A stretch of DNA of 64,000 bases. Origin: Deltaproteobacteria bacterium (GTDB lineage Bacteria > Desulfobacterota > Binatia > HRBIN30 > CADEER01). Position numbers and translations under genes: made by a program. This document shows positions 54,230 to 62,977 of the stretch, one piece after another. The stretch is taken from contig JAJCZJ010000094.1 in NCBI GenBank assembly GCA_029262455.1, positions 91,067 through 155,066 on the forward strand, given 5' to 3'. The notes beneath the pieces are model-generated. The model did not search any database, was not told the origin of the DNA, and worked only from the letters and a program-made list of their open reading frames with translations. Numbering within the stretch: the first letter of the stretch is position 1; every line of letters begins with the position of its first letter.

Positions 54230-55395
54230 CCCGCTTCCAATTGCGCACGCTCCCCGAGCCGCCCGCGCGCAATTCTCTGAGATTCGTCAATATCTTTGGA
54301 CTTCGCGACAACCATCTTCGACAAGGTTCTGCGCCCGGAGCCCAACGTGGCTGGGAGATCGTTCAACAACTGGATGCCGGGCCGTTGCAACCAGCTGGCA
54401 ATCTTCTGCCAGTCGTCCCAAGGCACCGTCGAATAAGTCTTGCCACAGAGGACAAACTGCTCATGTCTAGAGAGGCGTCGCAGGTTCTCATTCTTCTCAA
54501 TTCGCACCCGCGCGCCAGACGGGGCGAGGCAAAGGCCAAGACAAGTCGCCCGCGCAGCAATCAATTCTCTCCGTTCCGGCTTGCCGATTGCCGCGTAGTG
54601 GGGATAACCCGCCATACGCTGTAAGAAAGCATGGTAGCCGGTCGGGCTGCGGCCCAGCCCGAGGAGAATTTCAACCGCGCCGGAATCGGCAAGGAATTCG
54701 ATGCGATCTCCGTACGTTTCTGCGCCGGTAGGCAGCGGTATATAGTTGATCCTAAATGGTGTCAGCTGCGTGAGCAGGAACGGCAGGCTGATCAGCGTTT
54801 CCATGCGACGTTGGCGTATCACCGTCCAGTGCGCCACGACGTGATAATCGACCAGGTGCACCGCCTCGTGGGCGACGACGCCCAGGAGCTCGGTGTCGTT
54901 TTTCGCCGACCAAGGCAGCTCCGCGTCCATCAAGCCGGTCGTCAGGTAGATTTTTCCGTTCGGAAAAGAGAAAGCCGCCGGGACATCGTGAACAATGACA
55001 CGTGTTGTGATGCCCCCGAGATCGAAGTCCTTATCGGCGCTGCAGTTCTTCTCGGCTCGTTTGACGAGCTCGCGTCTGATATCGTCCAGCGCCTTCTTCG
55101 CTCGTATAGAGAACCGGTGATTGGGAGGCAGCACAGCATGCTTTGAATCGAACTCCGCCGAAAGGCGGTCCGCATCCTCGAGAACTTCTGTCACCAGCCG
55201 GCCGAACCTGGTGGCATCCTGCTGGACCGAGTAAAGGCAGGACTCCTCGATCCCCTCGAATTGCGCGGTGTAGTGGCTCCAGAACTTCTCGTCCGTCGAG
55301 TCGACCCCGGCCCCACACCCGAGACCGAAGGCGACCTGCAGCCCAACGAGAAACATCAGACCAGAAACGAATCGATCAGTCAGCACAACTTTCAT
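54214..55395 (-). CDS. M48-family zinc metallopeptidase lipoprotein
   Basis: 393 aa with a lipoprotein-type signal (SGLMFLVGLQVAFGLGC, Cys27). The zinc motif HEAVH is at 176-180 and the third ligand is Glu233 in RIEFLADSGAV, with the ITTRVIVHDVPAAFSFPNGK segment (about 129-148) preceding as in M48/Oma1-like proteases (NAFALPGG region). These peptidases act in outer-membrane quality control (BepA/LoiP type) or on membrane proteins. It is probably anchored facing the periplasm. It is upstream of and overlaps the lipoprotein gene at 53606-54229. Confidence 0.82.
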   Translation of the reverse strand: MKVVLTDRFVSGLMFLVGLQVAFGLGCGAGVDSTDEKFWSHYTAQFEGIEESCLYSVQQDATRFGRLVTEVLEDADRLSAEFDSKHAVLPPNHRFSIRAKKALDDIRRELVKRAEKNCSADKDFDLGGITTRVIVHDVPAAFSFPNGKIYLTTGLMDAELPWSAKNDTELLGVVAHEAVHLVDYHVVAHWTVIRQRRMETLISLPFLLTQLTPFRINYIPLPTGAETYGDRIEFLADSGAVEILLGLGRSPTGYHAFLQRMAGYPHYAAIGKPERRELIAARATCLGLCLAPSGARVRIEKNENLRRLSRHEQFVLCGKTYSTVPWDDWQKIASWLQRPGIQLLNDLPATLGSGRRTLSKMVVAKSKDIDESQRIARGRLGERAQLEAGCPIQ

Positions 55396-55522
55396 GGCAG
55401 CACCCGCGCTTCAGACATGGCCAATTCGCATTAAATCGCGATTTGACAAGCTGTCAACGGCTTCCAACCTAGGGAAAACACTGAGCCCGATCGAACGGAT
55501 AGACGGTTCAAGCAGCGAAAGT

Positions 55523-55950
55523 TGGACGATCGAAGGTCCCAACCTGTGTATGACGCGACTCAACCTGCTGCGCCTCAACACCCGAGAGGGCATTGGCATC
55601 GTCGCAGTGACCGGAGTGGTCGCGAACGACAGCCTCGTTTCGGTTTCCTACGTCAACGAGACGCGCGCCGCCGGCACGCCGCCACTGCAAGCAGTACGCG
55701 AAGCCGGGGCCGCCCGCATCCGACCGATTCTCCTGACATCACTCACGACATTCGCCGGCCTGACGCCATCGATGATCGAGCGCAGCGTCCAAGCACAGTT
55801 CCTGATCCCGATCTCGTTGGCGTGGCGTCATCTTCGCCACTGCGATCTCGCTGGTCATCGTTCCGTCGATCTACGTCATCCTCGAGGACCTGGGCGAGAG
55901 CGCGCCGAACTCGGCGAGCAGGTCGAACAACATGCCGCCCGAGCAGCGAA
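55523..55950 (+). pseudogene. Chimeric pseudogene: YdeP-type fragment joined to RND C-terminal fragment
   Basis: Bases 55523-55582 encode WTIEGPNLCMTRLNLLRLNT, about 90% identical at DNA level to 59435-59494 inside the molybdopterin oxidoreductase gene (54 of 60 bases by my count). The frame then runs straight into a C-terminal RND fragment (GIGIVAVTGVVANDSLVSVS, then EAGAARIRPILLTSLTTFAG), closely matching the RND gene around 51900-52200. Near 55810-55830 an 8-base loss shifts the frame; the original frame continues in another frame (SLVIVPSIYVILEDLG). There is no start or promoter. Both parental genes are intact in the window. It looks like a rearrangement scar rather than a working gene. 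Confidence 0.8.
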
Positions 55951-56062
55951 GTAGCCCGGGGGGGAAAGTGCACAACAATGGAGCGAAGATTTCTTCCGTT
56001 GCTGGCCAAGGATGAACCGGATGTACCCGGATCGACCATCGATGACCCAGCTGCGACGGTCG

Positions 56063-56095
56063 CCGTGGGGAAACGCTGATTGCGTTTCCCCACGG
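56063..56095. terminator. Perfect 14-bp hairpin between convergent units
   Basis: CCGTGGGGAAACGC and GCGTTTCCCCACGG pair perfectly around a five-base loop. It lies 10 bases past the stop of the leftward NHL gene and is followed on the plus strand by AGCCGGTTTT. It could terminate transcripts from both sides. Confidence 0.55.
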
Positions 56096-56104
56096 AGCCG
56101 GTTT

Positions 56105-58528
56105 TCAAGGGCAAGAGACCTTGTGGATGACGCTATTGGTCGAGTCGCTGAGGAAAATATTGCCCGACGTGTCAGTTGCGATGCCCTGAAGCTCGCCGAA
56201 CTGGCCGATGGCTACGCCCGGTAGGCCGAACTGCACAAGAAAACCGGTTGTCGGATCGAAGCGGGTAACTCGCGAGCTGACGTCAGCCGCGAACACCGTT
56301 GCTGCGTCAGCCGCCAGCCCTGTGATGCCGTTGCCGAACTTGAAATTGCCTCCCGACGGAAGACCCAGTGTTAAAAAGCTAGGAATCAATACCGTCCCTG
56401 CCGAATCGAATTTCACCACGTCTGTGCCCAATCCGACGTAGATATTCTCGGCGGAATCAACGGCGATTCCAAAAGCAGCAAGAGAACCACCAAACGAAGC
56501 AGGAATTCCTGCGGTGCCAGACTCATCAAACTTCAACACACCGTTCACAAAGCTCCCAACATACACGCGGGCACTTGTCGGCCCGACATCGAATACCGCA
56601 ACGCCAGTCGGGTTTGTCGAGCCAGTACTCCAAGATGTCCGCTGCGTCGTCCCGGTCGCGGCATCGAAGACGACAATTCGACCGTTGATCCGATCAGCCA
56701 CATAGATCTCGCCGCCGTTCGCGCTGGAGTAGGCAACGTCTGCCGGGCTCTCAAACTCCAGTGTCGAATTGCCGAGCACGCCGGTGGTACCGTCAGCGTT
56801 CGCCCCCCACGAGGCGTCAAGAACCCCATTGCTGTCGAACTTCTGAATTCTGTGGTTGCCCGGGTCTGCCACCCAGACACTGCCGGCCCCGTCCGTGGCG
56901 ACACCACCGGGCCCGCTCGTCGTCAACGACATGCTAGGGTTGGGATCAGGCAGGAAGAGTCCGGGCGCGGCCCCGAGGCCACCCCACTGCGTAAGGAACC
57001 CCCCACAAGGAATCAGCGACATAGGGATCGGGCCCAGGTCCGTGAGGCCGGATTGCACTGCCGGAACAAAACCCGATGCGCCTTGCAGTATTCCGGAGGG
57101 CCCCAGGTTGATTTCGGCTACAACCCCAACCCCAAGAGGCTCACCTGCGCATCCCGCGATCTCGTTCTGAAAAAGAAAGTTGTGCGGACAAGTCGGAGGG
57201 CATGACGGAGGGGAGGCGTGGTTCGTCTCTGCTGTTGATGACGTCAGGAGGCCCTGACTGAAGAGCCGCACGCCGGAAACAGGCAAGCCATTGTAGGTTA
57301 CCAGCCCCGTCAAGTCAGTGTTCACGGGGAGATTGTTACACGACGCGAAGGCCCAAGAAAATTCGCACAACACACCTGCCGCAAATATCTCGGTGCCGCC
57401 GTTTTGCACCGTTCCCTGCCCGATCGAAACGAAGTCTCCGACGGTGTGGTCGAATCCGTATATGTCAAGCAGTGTCCCATCGCTGAGGCCGCCCTCGGTT
57501 GCCGGAAGCGTCACATCGCCGCACGGACTGATGGTCGTCGCGCCCGGCTGCGCAGTAAACACCAGCTCGCTCGCGGCCGCCGCAGGGAAAGGCATCGGCA
57601 ATACAGCAACGGGAACTTGTGAGATGCTAACAACCTGCGGGGACGAGAGACCTGGTGGAAACGTCACCGTCGCACCGCTGGGAATCGTTACCGAGACAAC
57701 ACCACCGCCGATCGGGTTCGATGAGATGTTGGTGGCCGCACCCTGGACTCCGGCCGAGACGAACACGCCGTTGGAAACGTCCAGCGCGGGAAGCGCCATC
57801 GGCCCAAGCTCCGTCGTCCCCGCCTCTACAACAGCATGGTTCCGCAATCGTGGATAGGTTGCGGATGGCGAACTCGTTCCGTCGACGACGTAATCTTGGG
57901 ATCCCGCTTGAGACTCGACAAAGAACTCGCCGCTGCCCGTCGTAACCGCTGTGCAAGTGCCGGAAGGACAGGGAAACTCCAAGCTTACACCGCCGATTCC
58001 AAAGGGCGGCGCGCCAGCGATGATTCGGCCATGAACGAAAGCAAGCGGCGTTTGCGCCGTCTCAGTGATCAGATTAATCTGGCCGACATCATCACCGATC
58101 TGCAGCGTCAGCAAGGTCGGCCTGTTCATCGCCAGTCGCGTTCCTTTGATGAGAAATTTGTAGGAGTCGGGACCGGTCGGCTTCAGCAGGACCCTTCGCA
58201 AAGAGTTCAGGTCTTTGCTTTTGAACTTGACGGTGCCGCTAGGCCTGACGTCGAACGATCCCGCAGGGATCTCTTGCACGAACTCACCGACGCTAACGCG
58301 AACGTCATCGGTCGCGAGATCGATGCCATCATTACCTGCGCCCAACGTAAGCTCACCCTTTGCGAAGAACTTGACCTTGAAGACGGCCTTGGCCGATTGA
58401 GTGATCTTCGGAGGCTTCCTGAGCGGTTTGAACTTCTGCCTCTGCAAGTCAAAGGACTGAAACTCGATCGCGACGGCCGGCGTGAAGAACAATACTACGA
58501 CAAGTGCAACGAACAGACGTCTCATCAT
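56105..58528 (-). CDS. Secreted NHL-repeat (six-bladed propeller) protein
   Basis: The ATG at 58528 (or the next at 58525) follows AAGGGGGG and starts a signal peptide (LFVALVVVLFFTPAVA). About 807 aa. Residues about 15-150 form an unknown beta domain; a Cys-rich carboxypeptidase-regulatory-like section (about 160-270: GGVSLEFPCPSGTCTAVTTG) follows, then a long middle domain. The C-terminal 260 residues hold about six NHL-type blades, such as GGVATDGAGSVWVADPGNHR, GGEIYVADRINGRIVVFDAA, GIAVDSAENIYVGLGTDVVK, and GIATDTSGNIFLSDSTNSVI. It is exported and probably binds a ligand or carbohydrate. It has no operon partner. Confidence 0.75.
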   Translation of the reverse strand: MMRRLFVALVVVLFFTPAVAIEFQSFDLQRQKFKPLRKPPKITQSAKAVFKVKFFAKGELTLGAGNDGIDLATDDVRVSVGEFVQEIPAGSFDVRPSGTVKFKSKDLNSLRRVLLKPTGPDSYKFLIKGTRLAMNRPTLLTLQIGDDVGQINLITETAQTPLAFVHGRIIAGAPPFGIGGVSLEFPCPSGTCTAVTTGSGEFFVESQAGSQDYVVDGTSSPSATYPRLRNHAVVEAGTTELGPMALPALDVSNGVFVSAGVQGAATNISSNPIGGGVVSVTIPSGATVTFPPGLSSPQVVSISQVPVAVLPMPFPAAAASELVFTAQPGATTISPCGDVTLPATEGGLSDGTLLDIYGFDHTVGDFVSIGQGTVQNGGTEIFAAGVLCEFSWAFASCNNLPVNTDLTGLVTYNGLPVSGVRLFSQGLLTSSTAETNHASPPSCPPTCPHNFLFQNEIAGCAGEPLGVGVVAEINLGPSGILQGASGFVPAVQSGLTDLGPIPMSLIPCGGFLTQWGGLGAAPGLFLPDPNPSMSLTTSGPGGVATDGAGSVWVADPGNHRIQKFDSNGVLDASWGANADGTTGVLGNSTLEFESPADVAYSSANGGEIYVADRINGRIVVFDAATGTTQRTSWSTGSTNPTGVAVFDVGPTSARVYVGSFVNGVLKFDESGTAGIPASFGGSLAAFGIAVDSAENIYVGLGTDVVKFDSAGTVLIPSFLTLGLPSGGNFKFGNGITGLAADAATVFAADVSSRVTRFDPTTGFLVQFGLPGVAIGQFGELQGIATDTSGNIFLSDSTNSVIHKVSCP

Positions 58529-58559
58529 ACCCCCCCTTAGAATGAATGAATGGCCCAAC

Positions 58560-58672
58560 GGTTCCGGTTCCACCGCAACAGATTCGAACCCCGCAAAGAG
58601 AGTAACCAAATAAATGGTCTTATGGTTCCCGCCGCTACAGATTCGCATCCCCTCAGGGAGCGCAACCAATAG
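58560..58672. repeat. Imperfect direct repeat upstream of the NHL gene
   Basis: Two units, about 58560-58611 and 58624-58672, share GGTTCC, ACAGATTCG and AACCAA in the same order, with a period of about 64 bp and a short gap in the second. They lie 32-145 bp upstream of the NHL gene start, so they could be part of its control region. Confidence 0.45.
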
Positions 58673-58847
58673 ACCCGTCAAACGATCGACGAAGTCTAAA
58701 CAGCTCGCTATGTCAGAATAGGACTATACTTACCGACACGAACGGGCGGTTGTCCTTTGATTCTAGGTGTTTACGTTTCGCCAGCTCTACCTCTGGCGAA
58801 TCTCACCGTGACATCTACTTCGGTTCGCCGGGCTCGATCGGAAGTCC

Positions 58848-59112
58848 GGTGGCGCACCACACCAGGATGCCACCGCGCAGGTTCGCGACCTCGGCGTTGA
58901 TAGCGACAGCGATCTGGACCTGTTCAACGCCGGGCTCTACTACGAGAACATCGGCCCCGCTACGACTCTTTCGTTTGCAAACTCCTCGCGCGACCGCTGC
59001 GCCTTCGATAGCGACGTAGGGTTCGCGGATATCGACGACGACGGCGACTGCGACGCATTCACGGGGACATCACGGGACCGACAATTCTTCGAGAACACCG
59101 GGGACGCCGTAC
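58848..59112 (+). pseudogene. VCBS/FG-GAP repeat protein relic
   Basis: One frame reads VDSDSDLDLFNAGLYYENIG and, further on, FADIDDDGDCDAFTGTSRDR then QFFENTG: two calcium-loop repeats of the VCBS/FG-GAP type with their closing ENxG turns. There is no start codon, signal peptide or complete propeller, and the frame runs on without homology into the upstream region of the next gene. I read it as the remaining piece of a degraded secreted propeller protein. The flanks 58673-58847 and 59113-59239 show nothing else. Confidence 0.55.
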
Positions 59113-59239
59113 CTCGCTCCAGACGCCCTCGGCCCCCGCACTGCGGCGACTTGGATAAGCATCCGTTGCCATGGCTCGTCCGCTGCCGTCGTAGCGACGG
59201 TTTTGCGCCGACGCTCACTTCCGATACTTGTAGCCAACC

Positions 59240-61450
59240 ATGGCACACCAAATCGACAGAGCGCGATCCTGGAAGGATTACATTCCCTTCGGCTTGGCTC
59301 ACACCAAACCCCGGCACTTTCGCGACATGGCGCGAGTCGTCGTCGACAATGCCGACAACCTGCCCTACGCCTGGAAAGTTCTCAGCAAGGGTGTCTGTGA
59401 CGGATGCGCACTCGGCACGACAGGACTCCGCGACTGGACGATCGAAGGCACGCACCTGTGCATGACGCGGCTCAACCTGCTGCGCCTCAACACCATGCCG
59501 GCGTTCGACGAGGCGATCCTGTGCGACGCGAAGAAGCTCGCCGTGACATCCAACAGCGATCTGCGCCAACTCGGACGCATTCCGTTTCCATTCGTACGGG
59601 AGCGCGGCGACGCCGGTTTTCGCCGCATTTCCTGGGAAGATGCCGTCGAACGGATCGCGCAGCGGATTCGCTCGACGACGCCAGAACGCATCGCATTTTT
59701 TCTGACTTCGCGCGCCATCACCAACGAAACCTACTACGTCGCCCAAAAGGTCGCGCGCTTCCTGGGAACAAACAACGTCGACAACGCCGCACGACTCTGC
59801 CACTCGCCGTCGACCGGAGCCATGAAGCACGCCCTCGGCGTCGCCGCCACGACCTGCTCCTACAAAGACTGGTGGAAGAGCGATCTGATCGTGTTTTTCG
59901 GGTCCAACCCCGCCAACGACCAGCCAGTTTCCATGAAGTACCTGCACGAGGCCAAAAAAAATGGCGCAACGGTCGTGTTGGTCAACCCGTATCGAGAACC
60001 CGGGATGGAGCGTTATTGGGTACCGTCGACCCCGAGTAGCGCGCTCTTTGGCACGGCGATTACCGATTATTGGTTCGATGTCGCGCAAGGCGGCGACATC
60101 GCCTTTCTCTACGGCGTCATCAAGATGATTCTCGAAGCGGGCTGGTACGACACCACCTTTGTCCGCGATCACAGCGCCGAGTTCGAAGATCTGCAGCGGG
60201 CGGCGCAAGGTCTACAGTGGGAGGACCTGGAGAAGAGCTCCGGCTTATCGCGACAGAGCATGCTAGAGATGGCAGAGCTCGTACGCGATGCCAACACGGG
60301 GGTGTTCGTCTGGAGCATGGGCATCACGCAGCACCGCTACGGCGGGGATGCGGTGCAAATGATTCTCAACCTCGGACTCCTCAAGGGCTTCGTCGGACGC
60401 GACGGCTGCGGCTTGATGCCGATCCGTGGCCACTCCGGAGTCCAGGGCGGTGCCGAGATGGGAGCGTACTCGACGGCTCTGCCGGGTGGCTTGCCAATCA
60501 ACGAAGACAACGTCGCCAAGCTTTCAGAGGCATACGGCTTCAAGGTTCCGGATCAACGCGGATTGACTGCACCCGAGATGGTCGAAGCAGCAAGCCGCGG
60601 CGATCTCGACCTGCTCTACTGTGTCGGTGGCAACTTCCTGCGCACCTTGCCCGACCCCAAATACGTCGAAGAGGCCCTGCGCAAAGTTCCCTTGCGGGTG
60701 CATCAGGACATCATGCTGAGCGATCAGCTTTTCATCGAACCAAACGAGGAAGTGATCCTGCTGCCGTCGAAGACACGCTACGAGCAAGACGACGGCGGCA
60801 CCCAGACGAGCACCGAACGCCGTGTGATGTTCAGCCCCGAATTGCCGCGTCAACTCGGAGAGGCTCGCGCCGAGTGGCGCGCACTGAGATCGATCGCCGC
60901 GGCCGTCGACAGCGAACGTGCAAGCGCCTTCGCCTGCAGCTCGGGGCAGGAGATTCGCAATGAGATCGCGGACGTGATCCCGATGTACGAAGGCATCCAG
61001 AATCTGCGCGAGGCTGGCGATGCCTTCCAATACGGGGGCCCGCACCTCGGAGCGGGTTGGAAGTTCGCAACGGCCGACGGCAAGGCCCATTTCCGCCCCG
61101 TCGATGTTCCGGCGGCGCACCCAGACGACGGCACCTTCGAGCTCAGCACACGACGCGGGAAGCAGTTCAACTCCATGATCTACGCTGAGGTCGACCCGCT
61201 CACTGGTGCTGCGCGCGATGCGGTCTTCATGAATCCTGACGACGCCGCCGCCTTGCACCTTCGATCGGGCGACACCATCACCTTGGTCAACGATCAGGGA
61301 CGACTCGAGGGACGGGTTTTCCCAGCGCCGATCGCGCGGGGGAGCCTTCAGGTGCATTGGCCGGAAGGCAATATTCTCATCGCCACCGGTGTGGCAGATA
61401 CGCTCGGCGGTGTGCCGGACTACAACGCCCGCGTGAGGGTTGAGGCTTAG
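59240..61450 (+). CDS. FdhF/YdeP-family molybdopterin oxidoreductase
   Basis: 736 aa, near the family's usual 760. The N-terminus has the YdeP signature WKDYIPFGLAHTKPRHFRDM and the cysteine region GVCDGCALGTTGLRDWTIEG and HLCMTRLNLLRLNT. The molybdopterin-binding body follows (FLTSRAITNETYYVAQKVAR, LCHSPSTGAM, FGSNPANDQP, VWSMGITQHRYGGD). The C-terminal MoCo-binding domain holds KQFNSMIYAEVDPLTGAARD and GDTITLVNDQGRLEGRVFPA. The electron-transfer partner and substrate are unknown; in E. coli YdeP is linked to acid resistance. It is cytoplasmic (no Tat signal visible). The CYTH gene starts at about its stop. Confidence 0.9.
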   Translation: MAHQIDRARSWKDYIPFGLAHTKPRHFRDMARVVVDNADNLPYAWKVLSKGVCDGCALGTTGLRDWTIEGTHLCMTRLNLLRLNTMPAFDEAILCDAKKLAVTSNSDLRQLGRIPFPFVRERGDAGFRRISWEDAVERIAQRIRSTTPERIAFFLTSRAITNETYYVAQKVARFLGTNNVDNAARLCHSPSTGAMKHALGVAATTCSYKDWWKSDLIVFFGSNPANDQPVSMKYLHEAKKNGATVVLVNPYREPGMERYWVPSTPSSALFGTAITDYWFDVAQGGDIAFLYGVIKMILEAGWYDTTFVRDHSAEFEDLQRAAQGLQWEDLEKSSGLSRQSMLEMAELVRDANTGVFVWSMGITQHRYGGDAVQMILNLGLLKGFVGRDGCGLMPIRGHSGVQGGAEMGAYSTALPGGLPINEDNVAKLSEAYGFKVPDQRGLTAPEMVEAASRGDLDLLYCVGGNFLRTLPDPKYVEEALRKVPLRVHQDIMLSDQLFIEPNEEVILLPSKTRYEQDDGGTQTSTERRVMFSPELPRQLGEARAEWRALRSIAAAVDSERASAFACSSGQEIRNEIADVIPMYEGIQNLREAGDAFQYGGPHLGAGWKFATADGKAHFRPVDVPAAHPDDGTFELSTRRGKQFNSMIYAEVDPLTGAARDAVFMNPDDAAALHLRSGDTITLVNDQGRLEGRVFPAPIARGSLQVHWPEGNILIATGVADTLGGVPDYNARVRVEA

Positions 61451-61982
61451 CAGCCCGTTGCCAGCCAACGTTGAAATAAAGGCGCCGGTTTCGGATCTTG
61501 ATGCGGCACGTCGGATCGCGACAGATCTCGGAGCAAGACATCACGAAACCATGCAACAGACCGACCGCTACTTCGAAGTCTCTGAATATCGACGCGTCAA
61601 GTTGCGTACCATCAAAGCCGCGGACGCCGCCCGCTCCGAGCTCATCGAATACGAACGACCTGAAACCGAAGGGATACGCGTCAGCCGCTACCGGATCACG
61701 CCCGTACGTTCGGAAGACGGGGCCTGTGCGGTTCCAAAGGGACCCCCGATCGTCGTCGTCGAGAAGTCGCGCGAAGTCCTTCTCTGGGACAACGTCCGGA
61801 TCCATCTCGACACTGTCTCCAGCCTCGGCAACTATCTCGAGCTCGAAGCCGTCATCGACGAAGCTCACGACGAAACGACTTGCCGGCGGCAGGTCGACCT
61901 CCTCCTCTCGGCGCTTTCTATCGACGCGGACGACTTGGTCAAAGCATCCTATGCAGACTTGGTGCTCCGAGCCGGATCTTGA
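61440..61982 (+). CDS. CYTH-domain protein (class IV adenylate-cyclase-like)
   Basis: 180 aa. The start is uncertain: TTG at 61440 or TTG at 61458, both overlapping or touching the end of the upstream gene; neither has a good Shine-Dalgarno. The N-terminal NVEIKAPVSDLDAARRIATD is the CYTH E-x-E-x-K strand with Asn in place of the first Glu, as in many bacterial CyaB-like proteins. Conserved basic and acidic strands follow (QQTDRYFEV, RVKLRTIKA, ELIEYERPE, LGNYLELEAVIDE). Proteins of this fold convert ATP to cAMP or hydrolyse triphosphate compounds with two metal ions. Either activity is possible here. Confidence 0.75.
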   Translation: MRLSSPLPANVEIKAPVSDLDAARRIATDLGARHHETMQQTDRYFEVSEYRRVKLRTIKAADAARSELIEYERPETEGIRVSRYRITPVRSEDGACAVPKGPPIVVVEKSREVLLWDNVRIHLDTVSSLGNYLELEAVIDEAHDETTCRRQVDLLLSALSIDADDLVKASYADLVLRAGS

Positions 61983-62029
61983 CCGCGAGCCAATTGCAGG
62001 CGCGATCGCACCGGGGTACCGTTTCATTG

Positions 62030-62977
62030 ATGTCCACGCCCGCAAGCAGCCCTGCCGAAAGCCGCGCCAAGGTCCACGCCAAGATCCAAGCATTCGTGCG
62101 CGACATCCGGCCGATCCGCTGCGCGATCGAGGTCGGCGTGCGCGCCATCGTTCTGATCGCCGCACTGGCGTTGGCAATCCGCGGGCCCTGGACGACTTGG
62201 CCAATCGCGTTCGTGGCCATCGGCATCATGCAGTACCACTTCCTGGTCCTGTCCCACGAGGCGCAGCACAAGCTGATCGCGCGCTCGCCGGCCATCAACG
62301 ACTGGATCGGCAAGTGGCTCCTTGCCTACCCGTTCGGCCAGACCTTCTTGTCGGAGCGCGGTCGTCACATGAAACATCACCGCACCGCTGGCACGGCCGA
62401 AGACCCCGACTACCATCGCTATGTGCTCGAGGACAAACGACCATGGTGGGACATGGCAAAGTACTATTTTCGCCTCGCCACCTACGGCAAAGTCTGGGAG
62501 TACCTGTCATCGACGTCGGCCACAGATACTGACGCAAAGAAGATCGTCACCGCCAGCGAGGAATCCGGCGGACGCTCGCGCAATGAGTTGATTCTCGTAG
62601 CAACTGTACAGCTGGCGATGCTGGCGTGCTTTAGTTGGCTGGCGACTCCCATCCACTACTTCGTCTTCTGGCTCGCACCGCTGCTCGTCGTAACGACGCC
62701 GTTGTCGGAGTTTCGTGAGTTCTGCGAACACGTCTCGACACCGAGCTCGCCGCTCACCTTGAAGAGTTTTCACTCACCACTTTGGAGGCAGCACCTGCTC
62801 GCGCCGGTGGGTTTTTCGTACCACGCAGAGCACCATCTCCATCCGTCTGTTCCACACTACTTGCTGAGTGAGGTTGCGGCCTTGTATCCGGAAACAACCG
62901 AAGAGCTCGAGGTTCACACCTCGCACTTCGACATCGTCCGCTCTTGCCGCGCCGACGCCGAACGCCAAGTAGCATGA
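62030..62977 (+). CDS. Membrane fatty-acid desaturase
   Basis: The ATG at 62030 (MSTPASSPAES) is chosen because the longer frame upstream overlaps the CYTH gene. 315 aa. Two pairs of hydrophobic helices (IVLIAALALAIRGPW, FVAIGIMQYHFLVL; LATPIHYFVFWLAPLLVVTT) and three histidine boxes: LSHEAQHK, RHMKHHRTAG and YHAEHHLHPSV, the diiron ligands of the FA_desaturase superfamily. It introduces a double bond or hydroxyl into a fatty acyl or carotenoid chain with O2. Its stop overlaps the next ATG by 4 nt (ATGA), so it is coupled to the methyltransferase. Confidence 0.9.
   Translation: MSTPASSPAESRAKVHAKIQAFVRDIRPIRCAIEVGVRAIVLIAALALAIRGPWTTWPIAFVAIGIMQYHFLVLSHEAQHKLIARSPAINDWIGKWLLAYPFGQTFLSERGRHMKHHRTAGTAEDPDYHRYVLEDKRPWWDMAKYYFRLATYGKVWEYLSSTSATDTDAKKIVTASEESGGRSRNELILVATVQLAMLACFSWLATPIHYFVFWLAPLLVVTTPLSEFREFCEHVSTPSSPLTLKSFHSPLWRQHLLAPVGFSYHAEHHLHPSVPHYLLSEVAALYPETTEELEVHTSHFDIVRSCRADAERQVA

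Noticed and set aside
58940..60208. Open frame of 422 codons on the minus strand
   Set aside because: It is antisense to the N-terminal third of the YdeP-type oxidoreductase; no recognisable protein results.
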